Shown here: positions 26,163-39,000 of the stretch, one piece after another
How positions within the stretch are numbered: the first letter of the stretch is position 1
Layout of the letters: every line of letters begins with the position of its first letter
NCBI RefSeq assembly: GCF_030053115.1
Contig: NZ_CP125619.1
Location: 2,553,501 to 2,617,500 of the forward strand
Source of the DNA: Pseudomonas svalbardensis
GTDB lineage: Bacteria > Pseudomonadota > Gammaproteobacteria > Pseudomonadales > Pseudomonadaceae
DNA length: 64,000 nucleotides
Direction: 5' to 3'
Notes under the pieces: generated by a model
What the model saw: the letters and a program-made list of their open reading frames with translations, nothing else
The model's database searches: none
What the model was told of the DNA's origin: nothing
Made by a program: the position numbers and the translations under genes

Positions 26163-29100
26163 GCGACGGTTTCCGTCGAGGCCATGGCCAGCGACTTGTT
26201 GAGTTGTTCATGGAAGGCGGACTGCCCGAGGATCGTGTCGTGATCGGCGGCGACCTGATGATGACAGGTTCGCTGACTGATCGCGTCCCATTGCGCCGGC
26301 AGAGTCGGGTGCTCGACAAGCGTCTGATCGGCCCACCAGAGTTGCAGCGTGGCCTGCACGATGGGCACCGAATAGCCGCTGACCCAACGACGCGCGTCAG
26401 CCATCACATTCAAGGTCTGCTCGACATAGGCCAGCGGCGCATTGAGTTCCAGGCCGTAGGCGCTGGCCCATTCCAGCAGGGCGAAACGCAATTGCTCCAC
26501 GCGACCCAGTTCGGCAGTTGCCGTGCGCAGCTCCGTCAGACATTGCGCGGTGAGTCGCTGGCGGCTGTCGCTGCTCAATTCTTGCTGAACGATGGCCTGC
26601 AGCGCATCCCACGTCAGCGTTTCATCCTCGGCGTGGAACGTGCTGTCGAACAACCCCAACCACTCAACCGCTTGCCCTTGGGCCTCCAGCTGCCGGGTCA
26701 ACTCCAGCGCGAGCAAGCCGCCCATCGACCAACCGGCCAGGCGATACGGACCCTGAGCCTGAATCTGGCGGATCTGCGGCAAGTATTCGCGGGCTAATGC
26801 AACGAGGTCCTGACTGTGCAGCGACTCGGGCAGCGGAACGCCGTACACCGGCAGCACCTTCGGCAACCCGGCGACCATCGGCATGTAATGGTGAACCCCG
26901 CCCGATGGTTGGTGCAGGCAGAACAACGGTGTCTGTCCAGTTTCGCCGGTCTGCAAGGCAATGATCGCCGCATGGTCGCGAGGCCGGGTAATCTGTTCAG
27001 CAAGACCGATCAGCGTCGGGTGCTGGAAGATCACACTGACCGGCACCTCAATGCCGAGCGAGGCGCGCAACCTGGCGGTCATGCGCACCACCAGCAACGA
27101 ATGGCCGCCGAGGGCAAAAAAGTCGTCGTGACGACCGATCACTTCGGCCTCCAGTAACTCTTGCCACACCGCTGCGAGCACTTGCTCGACATGCCCTTCG
27201 GGCGCTGCGTAAGCCGCGAGACTGCGATTTGACGCACGGGCCAGCAAGGCACGATGGTCGACCTTGCCGTTGGCAGTGCGCGGCAGCTGCGCCAACCACT
27301 GGATATCGGCGGGAATCATGTGCGCCGGTAACAGCGCCCCGAGGGATTCGCGCACGGCACTGGCCTGAAGTTGAGTGGCCGATTCTATGAACGCACGCAA
27401 GCTCGGTTCGGTCTGAGTGGTGTCCAACAAGGCCACCGCCAGTTTGGCGGCGCTGACGTTGCATAGCGCGGTTTCGATTTCGCCCAACTCGATACGGTAA
27501 CCGCGCAGTTTGATCTGTGAGTCGGTGCGCCCGAGGAACAGTAGTTGTCCGTCCAGGTCCTGCCACGCGAAATCGCCGGTGCGATACAGACGTTGGCCGT
27601 CGAGGGATGGATGACGGGCCTGGATGAATTTCTCGGCGGTCATCTGCGGCAGGCCCAGATAACCTTCGGACAGTCCCGGTCCGGCAATGTGAATTTCACC
27701 TTTGAACCCTCGGGCCACGGGGGTGCCGTCGCTGTCGAGCAAGTACACCTGCGTGTGGGCAATTGCGCGGCCGATGGGTACGGAACCCGTGTGCTGATTG
27801 GACCGGCAGAGGGCGACGGTGCTCCAAACCGAAGCCTCCGTCGGACCGTATTCGTTATACAGCTGCGCGTCGGGTTGGCGCCGATAGTGACTGTCGACCA
27901 ACGCTGGCGGGCAGCTTTCACCGGCGACAATCGCGGTGTTCAACGGACTCGGGCTGTCGCCTAGTTCGTCCAGCAGTAATGCATAAAGCGAAGGCAGCGC
28001 CAGCAGGTGCGACACGCCGTGGCTGCGGATCAGACGGGCCAGTTGCAGCGGATCTTTCTGTTCGGTTTCGCTGGCCAGGTGTAGGCAACCGCCCTGGGCG
28101 AGGCTCCAGAACAGTCCGGCGATGGAGCTGTCGAAGGCGAACGACGACAGCAGCAGGAATCGTTCCACCGGATGCGGATACCCCGCCAGCCGCGCCGCCA
28201 GCGAATGCAGGGCGTTGGCATGGCTGATGACCACGCCTTTGGGCTGTCCAGTACTGCCAGAGGTGTAAATCAGGTAGGCCGGCTGATCCCGCGAGACGGT
28301 CGGCTCCTCCCGTAACGGCACCGCCGGCATCGCTTGATCAATCGCCATCGCGCTCGGTTGCCAGTCCGCCGGCAGGTCTTGCACGCGAGCGTGATGGGTC
28401 AGCACCAGACGTGCCTGGCTGTCGCGCAGAATATGCTCGATGCGCTCGGTGGGGTAGGCCGGGTCGATCGGTACGTAGCAGGCGCCGGCGCGCAGGATAG
28501 CGACCAGAGCCACCACTGCATCGATGTCGCGCGGCAGGAAGTGCGCGATCCGCGCACGGGGTTCCAGGCCCTGGGCAAGCAATTGCTGGGTGAGGGCCGT
28601 GACGCGCCGATCCAGCTCGGCATAGCTCAAAGTCCCGCTTGAGCCAGTGACCGCCGGGCGTTGAGCGTTGGAGGCCGAGCCTTGGGCGAAACAGGCAGCC
28701 AGGTTCGGCAGGGCAAAAGTGGCGGCATAAAGCTGTTCTTGCGCCGGGCTCAAAGTCGGCGAAGTGGCCAATGCGCCGGTCACCCGTTGTTGCTCGGCGG
28801 CGCTGCAAGTTGTCAGTTGGCTCAGGCTGGCGGCCGGTTCACGCAGGCTGTGCTCGATCACGCTCAGCAACTGCTCGGCGAGGAGCTCGACATGGGCCGG
28901 TGAGTAGAGCGCGGCATCAAAATGCAGGGACAAACCACTGGCCGAACGCGGCTGGTATTGCAACAGCAACGCACAATCAGCGCTGACACTGTCAGCCTGT
29001 TCGATCTGCCAACCGACATCGTTCAGCGCACTGTGCGGCAAGACCGCGAGTTCGCGATAACCCACGCCGGACAACGACGGCACATTGCTCAAGTGGCTCG

Positions 29101-29974
29101 GGTAGCTGTCCCGGGCATCGTTGAGCAGGCCAACGCGCTCGGTCAGTTGCTGGCACAACGCGGCAAACGACAGCTCGGGCGCGGTGTCGAGCGTCAATGG
29201 TAACGGCTCGGAGAACAGGCCGAGGGCATCACCCAACACGTCCGGACGCGTCTGGTTTTCGTAGGCCAGCGTCAGGCGTTCGGCTTCGCAGTAGCGTTGC
29301 CACAAGGTGACCCAGGCGGCGAGCATGACCGTACCGGTGCTGACGCCGAGGCTTGTCGCTTGCTGATCGAGGCGTTGCAGGGTGGCGTCGTCGAACGACA
29401 GTTGCATCCGCGCCATTTCGACAATCCCGGTAACCGGATTCTGCCGCTGCCAAGGCAAAGGCACATCCGCGACCATTGCATTGAACTGCTCATCCCAGAA
29501 CTGTCGGCCCAGGTCGTCCACCGACTCCAGACGCCACGCCGCATAGTCGGCGTATTGCAGCGGCGGCTCCTGAGGCGCAGCTTCCAAGTAACCCAGCGCC
29601 CATTCTTCGCTGAGGTAGCCCAGGCTGGTGCTGTCCAGATGCAAGGCCGGCAGGTGCAAGGTCGCTGACTGGGTGTTCACGTGCAGTGCGATTCCCAGCG
29701 CCTGCCAATCAGCGGTTGAATCGTCGATCACCTGCATCGGCAACGACAGCCCCGGCAGTTGTTGATAACGGGTACGCAGGATCTCGTGGCGTTGCATCAA
29801 CGCCAGCAAACTGTTTTTCAGTCGTGCGCTGTCCAGTGGTTGTTCGCTGCGAATGCGCAGTGTGGCCCGCTGCGCTGACGGAGCCAGATGAGTTTGTTGC
29901 AGGCGCCACAGGTGCGCCTGTTGCGGCGACAGCTCGAAGCCTTCGAACGGCGTGTCTTCGTGAGTCTGAGTCAT
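26159..29974 (-). CDS. Terminal NRPS: interface-like domain, A (His), T, thioesterase
   Basis: A 1271-aa protein from the ATG at 29974 (an upstream in-frame start at 30040 would begin inside a non-conserved leader). Order: condensation-superfamily domain lacking HHxxxDG (about 1-430; the motif region reads PALHLDSTS, about residue 112); A domain (about 450-930; YTSGSTGQPKG, core FDSSIAG near 618); T domain FFALGGHSLL (Ser near 958); type I thioesterase (about 1010-1260; GWSMGG Ser near 1084, Asp in LFDSTF, His in AADHDTILG). The pocket reads D-S-A-L-I-A-E-V-W, matching His-type codes (recalled DSALIAEVC). Condensation onto this module must come from the lone C domain ending the preceding protein. 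The TE releases the finished peptide. Confidence 0.9.
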   Translation of the reverse strand: MTQTHEDTPFEGFELSPQQAHLWRLQQTHLAPSAQRATLRIRSEQPLDSARLKNSLLALMQRHEILRTRYQQLPGLSLPMQVIDDSTADWQALGIALHVNTQSATLHLPALHLDSTSLGYLSEEWALGYLEAAPQEPPLQYADYAAWRLESVDDLGRQFWDEQFNAMVADVPLPWQRQNPVTGIVEMARMQLSFDDATLQRLDQQATSLGVSTGTVMLAAWVTLWQRYCEAERLTLAYENQTRPDVLGDALGLFSEPLPLTLDTAPELSFAALCQQLTERVGLLNDARDSYPSHLSNVPSLSGVGYRELAVLPHSALNDVGWQIEQADSVSADCALLLQYQPRSASGLSLHFDAALYSPAHVELLAEQLLSVIEHSLREPAASLSQLTTCSAAEQQRVTGALATSPTLSPAQEQLYAATFALPNLAACFAQGSASNAQRPAVTGSSGTLSYAELDRRVTALTQQLLAQGLEPRARIAHFLPRDIDAVVALVAILRAGACYVPIDPAYPTERIEHILRDSQARLVLTHHARVQDLPADWQPSAMAIDQAMPAVPLREEPTVSRDQPAYLIYTSGSTGQPKGVVISHANALHSLAARLAGYPHPVERFLLLSSFAFDSSIAGLFWSLAQGGCLHLASETEQKDPLQLARLIRSHGVSHLLALPSLYALLLDELGDSPSPLNTAIVAGESCPPALVDSHYRRQPDAQLYNEYGPTEASVWSTVALCRSNQHTGSVPIGRAIAHTQVYLLDSDGTPVARGFKGEIHIAGPGLSEGYLGLPQMTAEKFIQARHPSLDGQRLYRTGDFAWQDLDGQLLFLGRTDSQIKLRGYRIELGEIETALCNVSAAKLAVALLDTTQTEPSLRAFIESATQLQASAVRESLGALLPAHMIPADIQWLAQLPRTANGKVDHRALLARASNRSLAAYAAPEGHVEQVLAAVWQELLEAEVIGRHDDFFALGGHSLLVVRMTARLRASLGIEVPVSVIFQHPTLIGLAEQITRPRDHAAIIALQTGETGQTPLFCLHQPSGGVHHYMPMVAGLPKVLPVYGVPLPESLHSQDLVALAREYLPQIRQIQAQGPYRLAGWSMGGLLALELTRQLEAQGQAVEWLGLFDSTFHAEDETLTWDALQAIVQQELSSDSRQRLTAQCLTELRTATAELGRVEQLRFALLEWASAYGLELNAPLAYVEQTLNVMADARRWVSGYSVPIVQATLQLWWADQTLVEHPTLPAQWDAISQRTCHHQVAADHDTILGQSAFHEQLNKSLAMASTETVA

Positions 29975-30026
29975 GCTGAGACCTGTGCAAAAAAGTGGGA
30001 CATGAGCGTCGATTGGCCAATGACCA

Positions 30027-33000
30027 TCATTGTTCGGCATCCTTCACGACGCTGCGGCGACGGGCCTGGCCCAGGGTGCTCTGACGCGCGCTGCCAGCTT
30101 CACGCAGTGCGGCTTGAGCCTGGTCGCGGCGGGTCCGTTGCAGTTGATTGAGTGGCACCAACAGCTGAGCGATGCTGGTGTCAGCGTTCAGCACGAGTTG
30201 CTCCAGCAGGCAGACAAACAGGCTGTCGAGCAGTTCGATGTAGGCACTGGCGTAACGCCCGGTGTCGTAGTCGTACACCACCAGCAGACCTTCGCCGTCA
30301 TCCACGACGTTGATCAGCAAGTCGACATCCGAAGCTTGCGGCTCAAGTTCCCGTTCGCTGATCGCCAAGCCTGGCAAATGCAGGTCCTGCTGGCGGGTGT
30401 TCTGCACCACCAGTTTGACCTGGAAGAACGGCGTATAACGCGCATCCCGCTGTGGCAGCAGGTCGGCCACCAAGGCGTCGAACGGCAAATCCTGATGGGC
30501 AAAGGCATCCAGTGCCACGCGGCGGGCATCGCTCAGCAATTGATCGAAAGTCTGCTGCGGCGCGACGCGGCAACGCAGCACCAACTGGTTGACGAAGAAG
30601 CCGACCATGTCTTCGGTTTGTTGCTGATGACGGTTGGCGATGTCGGTGCCGACCAGCAGGTCTTCGCGTCCGGTCTGCTGATGCAGCAACACGTTCAGCG
30701 CGCTGTGCAACACCATGAACGGCGAAGCCTCGCGAGCCGTGGCCAACTCGCCGATGGCCTGAGCCAATGACGCGGGCAAGCGACGGCGATGACGCGCGCA
30801 CTTGCCGTGATCGCAAGTTTGAGCGCCCGGCAACAACAGCGGCGCCGGGCTGGCTTGCAACTGCTGGCGCCAGTAGGCCAGCTGTTGCTGCCAGACCGGG
30901 CCCGGCAGGTGCGTGCGTTGCCACACGGCGAAGTCGGCGTATTGCAGGGCCGGGGTTTCGATTCGGGCAGCCGTGGTGCCGAAACCGGTGTAGTCGCTGG
31001 CCAGTTGGTCCACCAATTGCGCAATGGACCAGGCGTCCACCGCAATGTGATGCATGGCAATGGCCAACACTTGAGTCTGCGCGTCCAGTTTCAGCAACCG
31101 CGCGCGAATCAATGGCGCCTGCGTCAGGTCGAACGGTTGGCCGAAGACCTCGGCCAATTGCGCCTGGATGGCCGGCTCCTGTTCCTGCGCCGAGACCGCT
31201 TGCAGATCGGTGACCGGCAAGGCAAACACCTGCGCCGCTTCAATCCGCTGCCAGGGTTCACCGTGATCGCTATGCACGGTGGTGCGCAATACTTCATGGC
31301 GGGCGATCAATTGTTCGAACGCCAGGCGCAAGGCTTCGACATTCAGTGCCCCGGTCAAGGTCAAGGCGAACGGAATGTTGAAACCGCTGGAGCCAGGGTT
31401 CAGTTGCTCAAGGAACCACAGCCGCTGTTGGGCAAACGACAACGGCAGCGGTTGCGAACGGTCTGCCGCAGTGATTGCGGGCAGGGCCAAAGGCGCCCCC
31501 TGCAAGCGGGCGCTGTCGATGGCGCGTGCGAGGTTTTCCAATACCGGATGATCGAAGACTGCACGCAGTGGCAGGTCCACCGCGAGTTGGCTGCGAATCC
31601 GCGAGACCACCAGCGTCGCCAGCAACGAGTGTCCGCCGAGGGCGAAGAAGTTGTCGTCAGCACCAATCGTCGACACGTTGAGAATCTGCGCCCATATCGC
31701 GCCCAGTCGCTGTTCGGTGTCGCTGCGCAGCGGCCGTTGCTCGCTCAAGTCGTTGTTGTCTAGCGCGCGTGCGGTCAGCCGTTTGCGGTCGACCTTGCCG
31801 TTGGCGTTCTGCGGCAGTGCGTCCAGTTTTTGCCAATGCGCCGGCACCATGTACGAAGGCAGGCGTTGGCTCAGCCATTCGCGCAGTACCGCGACCGGTG
31901 TGTCATCACCGGTCCAGTAGGCGACCAGTTGCAAGTCGCCACGCTGGTCGGCGTTGACGATCACGGCCACGGCTTGCACGGCGGGATGACGCCCCAGATG
32001 ATCTTCGATTTCCCCCAACTCGATGCGGTGACCGCGGATTTTCACTTGCTGATCACGGCGACCGAGGAACTCGATCACTCCGTCTGCACGCCAGCGACCC
32101 AGGTCACCGGTGCGGTAGAAACGCGCGCCGGGTTCGAATGGATGTGCGACGAACGCCGCCTGGGTTTTCTCCAGATCGTTCAGGTAACCACGACCGACGC
32201 CGATGCCACCAACGCAGATTTCCCCCGGTACACCCACTGGCACTGGCCGCAACGCGGCATCCACCAGGTACAGATGATTGTTGGCGGTCGGCCGGCCAAT
32301 CGGCATGGCGTTGCCGCCTTCTTCAGGCACAGCGGTCAGCGGGTGGAACGCCACGTCGTCCGAGCATTCCGCCGGACCATAGGCGTTCATCAGCGGCACA
32401 TGGGCAAAGCGGCTCAGCCAGGCCTGGGCCAGCGCTGGAGGCAGGGCTTCGCCGGTCGGCAGCAACCAGCGCAGCGCCGACAGTTGCGTGTCGGTGCTGG
32501 CGAGGTCGAGCAGGGCACGGATCATCGTCGGCACGGCTTCGAGCACTGACAATTGTTGGTGCTCCAGCGCTTCCAGCAGTCGCTCCGGATCGTGGGCGAT
32601 TACGTCCGGCAGAATGTGCACGGTGGCGCCGAGAATCGGTGCAGCGAGGAACTGCCAGACCGAAATGTCGAACGCCGGGGAGGCGGTCTGGGCAATCCGG
32701 TCTTCGCTCGACAGACCCAGGGTCGGCACCTTGCCGAAGATGTTGTTGAGCATGCCCCGTTGCTCGACCATGGCTCCTTTTGGCGTGCCGGTGGAGCCTG
32801 AGGTGAAGATCACGTAGGCCAGATCATCAGGGCTGCCTGTGACGTTCAGTGGCGTTGCATCGCCCGCCAGCCATAGGGCTTCGGTGCGCAGGCGGCGCGG
32901 GGTCGCGGTGCTCGCGGCCAGTGCCGGGTCGATGACCGAGTCGGCACTGTCACTGGTCAACAGAATCGTCGCCCCGGACAGTTCGAGAATTTCGCTCAGG

Positions 33001-36000
33001 CGCTGAGGCGGATGCTTGATGTCCAGCGGCAGGTAGGCCGCGCCAGCCTTGAGCACGGCGATCATCATGCTCAGCAATGGCAGGCCGCGTTCAGCGGCCA
33101 GCGCCACCAGCGTGTCGCGACCGGCACCGGTTTCGATCAGCGCACGAGCCAGGCGGTTCGAGCGCTGATCCAGCTCGGCGTAGCTCAAGCTGTTGGCACC
33201 ACACACGGCAGCAATGCGCTGCGGATACTCCGCCACTTGCCGGGCGAACAGTTCGGCGTAGGTTTGATCCAGCGGGAAGTCCAGTTCACTACGGTTCCAG
33301 TCCACCAGCAGGGTCTGGCGTTCATCCGGCGTCAACAACGACAGCGAGGCCAGTGGCGCGTCAGGCTGGGCAACCATTTGCGTGAGCAACTGACGCAAAT
33401 GGCCGAGCATGCGCTGTACGGTGTCGGTGTCGAAACGCGCGGCGTCGTAAGTCAGGCGAATGCCCAGACGATCACCAGGATAGAGCACCACGGTCATCGG
33501 GTAGTTGGTGTGTACGCGGTCTTCGTAGATGTCGACGTTGAAGTCGACCTGACGATCCGACAGACCTGCGTCGAACGGCGCGTTTTCGAACACCACCAGG
33601 CTGTCGAACAGCGAGCGACCGTGCTCGATTTCACTCCAGCGCTGAATGTCCACCAGCGGTGCATGTTCGTAGGCGCGCAACTCATAGTTGTGCGCGAACA
33701 ACGCTTGTAGCCACGGCACCACGGTTTGCGAGTCGTCAACCTTGACCCGCAGCGGCAGGCTGTTAATGAACAACCCAACGATGTCTTCCACGCCCGGCAA
33801 ATCGGTCGGACGTCCCGACACCGTAACGCCGAACAGCACGTCATCGCTGCCGCTATAGCGAGACAACAGCAAGGCCCAGGCACCCTGAATCCAGGTGTTG
33901 GGCGTCAGCTGGTGCTGTTGGCACAACGCGGTCAAGGCGCGGGTGTCGGCAATCGACAGGGTGACGTCCAGGTTGGCCACGGCTTCGACCGCTTGCTCGG
34001 TCACGGCCGGACGATCCACCACCAACGGCGTCGGTGCGTTGAAACCAGCCAGTTCGCGGGTCCAGAATTGTTCGGTGATGGACGTGTCCTGGCATTGCAG
34101 CCAATGGATGTAATTGCTGAACGACGGCAGCAACGGACGCGCCACAGGCTGGCCGAGTACGCGAGCCTGGTAATGGGCGAACAGGTCGGCCATCAACAGG
34201 CCGAAGCACCAGGCATCGGTCAGGATGTGGTGGAAGCTGCGCACGATCAGGAACTCCTGATCGGCCACCTGGAATACCCGAAGGAAGGTCAGCGGCGGGC
34301 GACGCATGTCGAAACCCTGCCGACATTCGGCGTCCAGCACGGCGTCCAGTTGACGCTGGCGGCTCGCTTCGTCGAGGTGCCGCCAGTCGTACCAGGCGAA
34401 GGCCGGGTCGGTGTCGTGGTACACACATTGCAGCGCTGCCTTGCCGTCCTGCCACCAGAAACCGGTGCGCAGCATCGGGTGCCGGGCCAGTTGCTGTGCC
34501 CAGGCGAATTCGATGGCGCTGCGGTCCAGTTCGCCGTCCCAGCGATAACGTTGCTGCATCAGGTAGATGCCGCTGTTGGGACGTAGCAGGGTGTGCAGCA
34601 ACATGCCTTCCTGCATCGGCGACAGGGGCAGCAAGTCGTCGATGCCGGCCCAGTCGAAGTTTGCACCGAGGGCTGTGAGGTCGTGACCGGCGGCGTGGCA
34701 CAACGGGAACGCGTGGGCCCCCGGGATGGCTTGCTCGGCGTCGGCAGCCAGCAGGGCCAGACGCTGCTCCAGCGCCTCGGCCCAGTGGTCTGCGCCTTGG
34801 CCACGGCAATCGATTTGCAGTTGACCGTGTTGCAGGCTGACGGACAGGGTCAGCCCGGCGCCATCGATTGGCGCGCTGGCGGCGATGACCTCGCCCAACG
34901 GCCCTTCAAGGGCTTGCCATTCGCCGGCCATGACAATATGCACGGTTGGCTGCGGCAGGCTCAGCAGCGGTTCGCGCAAGTAGTCGTTGTCGGCCAGGTA
35001 ACGCAGCACGCCGTAGTCGTCACCGGTGTGCGGGGCGGCAGCCAGTTGCGCGTCGACCTGTGCAAGCAATTGCGCGGCGTTGGCGCCGGGTGTCACGTTC
35101 AGACGCAGCGGAACGGCGTGGCTCAGCGCACCGATCACCGTCGCCGGGTTGAAGTCGGTACGGCTCAGGGCACTGCTGAGCGGCAAACGGGCCCGCTCGC
35201 AGCGACCGCGATCCAGGGTCAGCCAGACGTTTTGTTCGGCACTTTGCTGCGCCAGTTCCGCCGCGACAGCAGTGGCCACCAGCGATGCCCAAGGCGCGTG
35301 GCTGCGGCGTTGCAACAGGTTCAGACGAACGCTGAGTGACGGCGAAATCTGTACGCGGCTTTCAGTGGCTAGGCCATCCGGTTGTGGGACGGCCGGCAGG
35401 GTTTCACCGGCGTATTGCAGCCAGTATTCCCAGGCCGATTCCAGCTCGTCTTCATCACGGGCGCAGCTGTTTTGATGCTCGGCCCACTCATCCAGATTGC
35501 CACCGTGACGCGGCAACTCGATCGAACGATCGTATTGCGCTTGAGCCACGGCCAGCGCCAAGTCGGTCATCAACAATGCCCAGGAAGCAGCATCCAGGCG
35601 CAGTGCATGGGCGACCAACAACACCGCGTCGCCCTGTTCCGACAGGCACGCGTGCCAGCCTTCACCTGCCGAGTGATCCAGTGTGGCCAGAGTGCTTTCG
35701 GCCAGTGCGCTCAGGTTGTCAGTGTCGAACGGCTGACGGCTGGCACTGACCGGTTTCGGTGTGCTCGGCAGGGTTTGCGCCCAGCTTCTGTCCGCCTGTT
35801 GGGTCAGGCCCAGTTGCAGTGCACGGTGTTGCTGTTGCAGAGCCTGCACGGCGCGGTTCAGCACTTCGAGGCTGATCGGCGCATTCAGCGCCACGCAACG
35901 CCAGTCTGCCGCTAACGGGCCGGCTTCAAGACGAGCGTGCTGTCCCGCCGTCAACGGAACATTGAGTGCAACAGTACGGGTGTCGCGGCTGTAGTTCGCG

Positions 36001-39000
36001 CCTTGGCTGATCACCGCCGAAATTTCAGCGATGGTGCGGTTTTCGAACAACTGCTTGGGCGTCAGCTTCATGCCGCGCTGGTGGGCGCGGGCAATTATTT
36101 GCAGGTTGAGAATCGAGTCACCGCCCAAGGCGAAGAAGTTGTCGTGAATCCCCACGCGCTCGACCCGCAATACGTCCTGCCAGATCTCGGCGAAGGCGAT
36201 TTCCACCGCGTCACGCGGGGCTTCGTAATTGTCCTGACTGGTAGGGGCATCGGGCAGTGGCAGGCGAGCGATGTCCGGTTTGCCGTTAGCGTTCAACGGG
36301 ATGGCGTCGAGGGCGATGAAGTCTGCCGGCACCATGTAATCCGGTACGCGCAGGGCCAGGTCATAACGCAGTTTGTCCGCCGACATTGAGGTGCTGGCCA
36401 CCAGCCAGGCAATCAGGCGCGGCGTCTCGTTGGCCGGTTGCACGACACGGACCAGCACTTGCTGAACGTTGCTCGACAGGCGTTTGATTTGCGCTTCGAC
36501 TTCGCCCAGCTCAATGCGGTAACCGCGCAATTTGACCTGGTTGTCGACGCGCCCGAGGAACGCCAGTTCACCGGATTCCAGCCAGCGCACACGGTCGCCG
36601 GTGCGGTAGGCGCGGGGCAGGTCGGCAACGGCGGTGAAGCGTGCGGCGGTTTGCACCGGATCACCCAGGTAGTCGATGGCCAGGCCTTCGCCACCGACCC
36701 ACAATTCACCCGGCACACCGACCGGCACGGTGTGACCGTGGCTGTCGAGTACCCGCAGGAGCCGGTTCGGTTGCGGATGGCCCAGCGGTTGTACGCCGAC
36801 CAGTGGCTGGTCGATGCGCGACAGGCAAATGCCGACGGCGCTTTCGGTTGGGCCGTAGTGGTTGTAGACCGCGAGTTCCGGGCGCAGCGCACGGACAGTG
36901 TCCAGCAGCGAGCCGTGCAGCGCTTCGCCACCGAGCAACAAGGCGCGGCGCGGCAGCAGACGCACGTCAGGATGCGCGGCGAGCAGACCGTGCAGGTGGT
37001 TGGGCGTGAGCTTGACCAGGTCCGGGGTGAAGTCGGCAAAGCACTGGGCCAGGGCGTTCGGATCAGCGCGGGTATCGTCGTCCACCAGCAGCAAGCTGCC
37101 ACCACTGACCAGCGCACCGAACAACTGGGTGTAACCGAGGTCCGCCGCGAAGGTCGATAGCAGCGCATGGCGCCACGGTTGTTCAGCCTCGGCACAACCC
37201 AGTTCGGCCAGAATGCCGCTGACATAAGCGACGATGGCGCGATGGGACAGGCGCACACCTTTCGGTGTACCGGTGGAACCGGAGGTGTAGATCACATAGG
37301 CGCAGGCCTGTTGATCCACCGCGGGCAGGTCGATCCCGGTGGCGCGGGCCGAGGCCTCGATCACCTGCGCAGAGGCGATGTCGAAAGTCGGCGTGCCGAT
37401 GATGAAATCCACATCGGCACTGGCCATCAGCGCACCCAGGCGCGAGGCCGGTTGGCCCAAGTCCAGCGGCAGGAAGCAAGCGCCGGCCTGCATTACCGCC
37501 AATAGCGCGATCACTGCGTCGTTGCAACGGGGCAGGGCCAGCGCGACGCGATCACCGTGTTGCACACCGCTCTGGCGCAAGGCGTTGGCCAGTCCGGTCG
37601 AGGCTTCAAGCAGCTCGCCGTAGCTCAATGCGCCATGGGTGTCGCGCACGGCTTCACGCTCGGGATGGCGGCGGGCCTGAGCGGCGATCAGTTCATGCAG
37701 CGGAGCATCCGGCACTGCAAGGGTCGCGCCATTGCCCCAGGTGTGAGTCAGGTTCAGTTCCTGCGTCGGACACAGCGGCACCTCGGCCAGCGGCCGGTTG
37801 GCGTCGCGGCTCAGTTCGTCGAGCAGCGTTACCAACTGCTCTATCAGGCGAGTGCCGGCCGCATCGGACAAGCGTTTGCGCTGATGCACCAAATGCAGGT
37901 GCAAATTGTCGCTTTCCATCGAAGCGATCAGTGACATCGGGTAGTTGTTACGTCCGCCGGTGTGGCGCAACGGCGCGGTGTGTTCAGCGTCCGGCAGCCC
38001 GACGAGGCCCTCGTCGATCTGATTCAGCTCCCGGGGGAACGGGAAGTTTTCGAACACCATGATCGCTTCGAACAACTCGCCACCGGGCGGCAGCGCGGTC
38101 AAGGCCCGCAGACTGGCGAGCGGCGTGTGTTCATGCTCGCGCATCTCGGCGTTCCAGTCCTGGATACCCGCCAGCCATTGGCCAACGGTCGGCGCCTCGT
38201 CCCAGCGCACCCGCAACGGCAAGGTGTTGATGAACAAACCGACCATGCGCTCGACACCGCTCAGGCGCTGTGGACGCCCGGCCACGGTGACGCCGATCAA
38301 GGCTTCGTCGCTGCCGTTATGGCGCCCCAGCAGATAAGCGTATGCCGCTTGCAGCAGGGTGTTGACGGTCAGGTTGTTGTCACGGGCGAAGCTACTCAGG
38401 CGCGCAGTCGTTGCGGTATCCAGCACGCGCTGGTGTTCGGTGCAGGGCAGGTGCGCGTCCACGGGGTCGGCGAGCAGGCCACGCGGGTCTGACTCGGGCA
38501 CGCGGGTGGTGTTGGCGAAATCCGCCAGGCGACTACGCCAGAACTCATCGGCGGATGGGCGTTCGCTGAGGTAGGCCACGTAATCCTGGAACGGTCGCAC
38601 CGCTTCCAGCGCCGCGTTTTGTCCGCGACGGGCCGCGCGATACAGATCGCGCCAGTCCGCCAGCAGCGAACCGACGCTCCAGCCGTCGAGCAACAGGTGA
38701 TGGTGCGTCCACACCAGCGACCACTGCGTTTGTCCGTTCACATCGTCCAGACGCGCCAGGGTCAAGCGCATCAGCGGCGCGGCCCCGAGTTCGAATGCTT
38801 GTGCGTGATCTTCCGCCGCCAGGGCCGCCAGCCCTTGCGGGTTGCCGCGCAAGTCGACTTCGCGCAACGGCAGATCGACTTCCTTGAGGATGACCTGATA
38901 AGCGTCGTCCAGCTCTTCCCAGAGAAACGCCGTGCGCAACACCGCGTGACGCTGCATCAGCGCAATCCAGGCATGGCGGAATGCGTCGAGGTCGAGCTCA

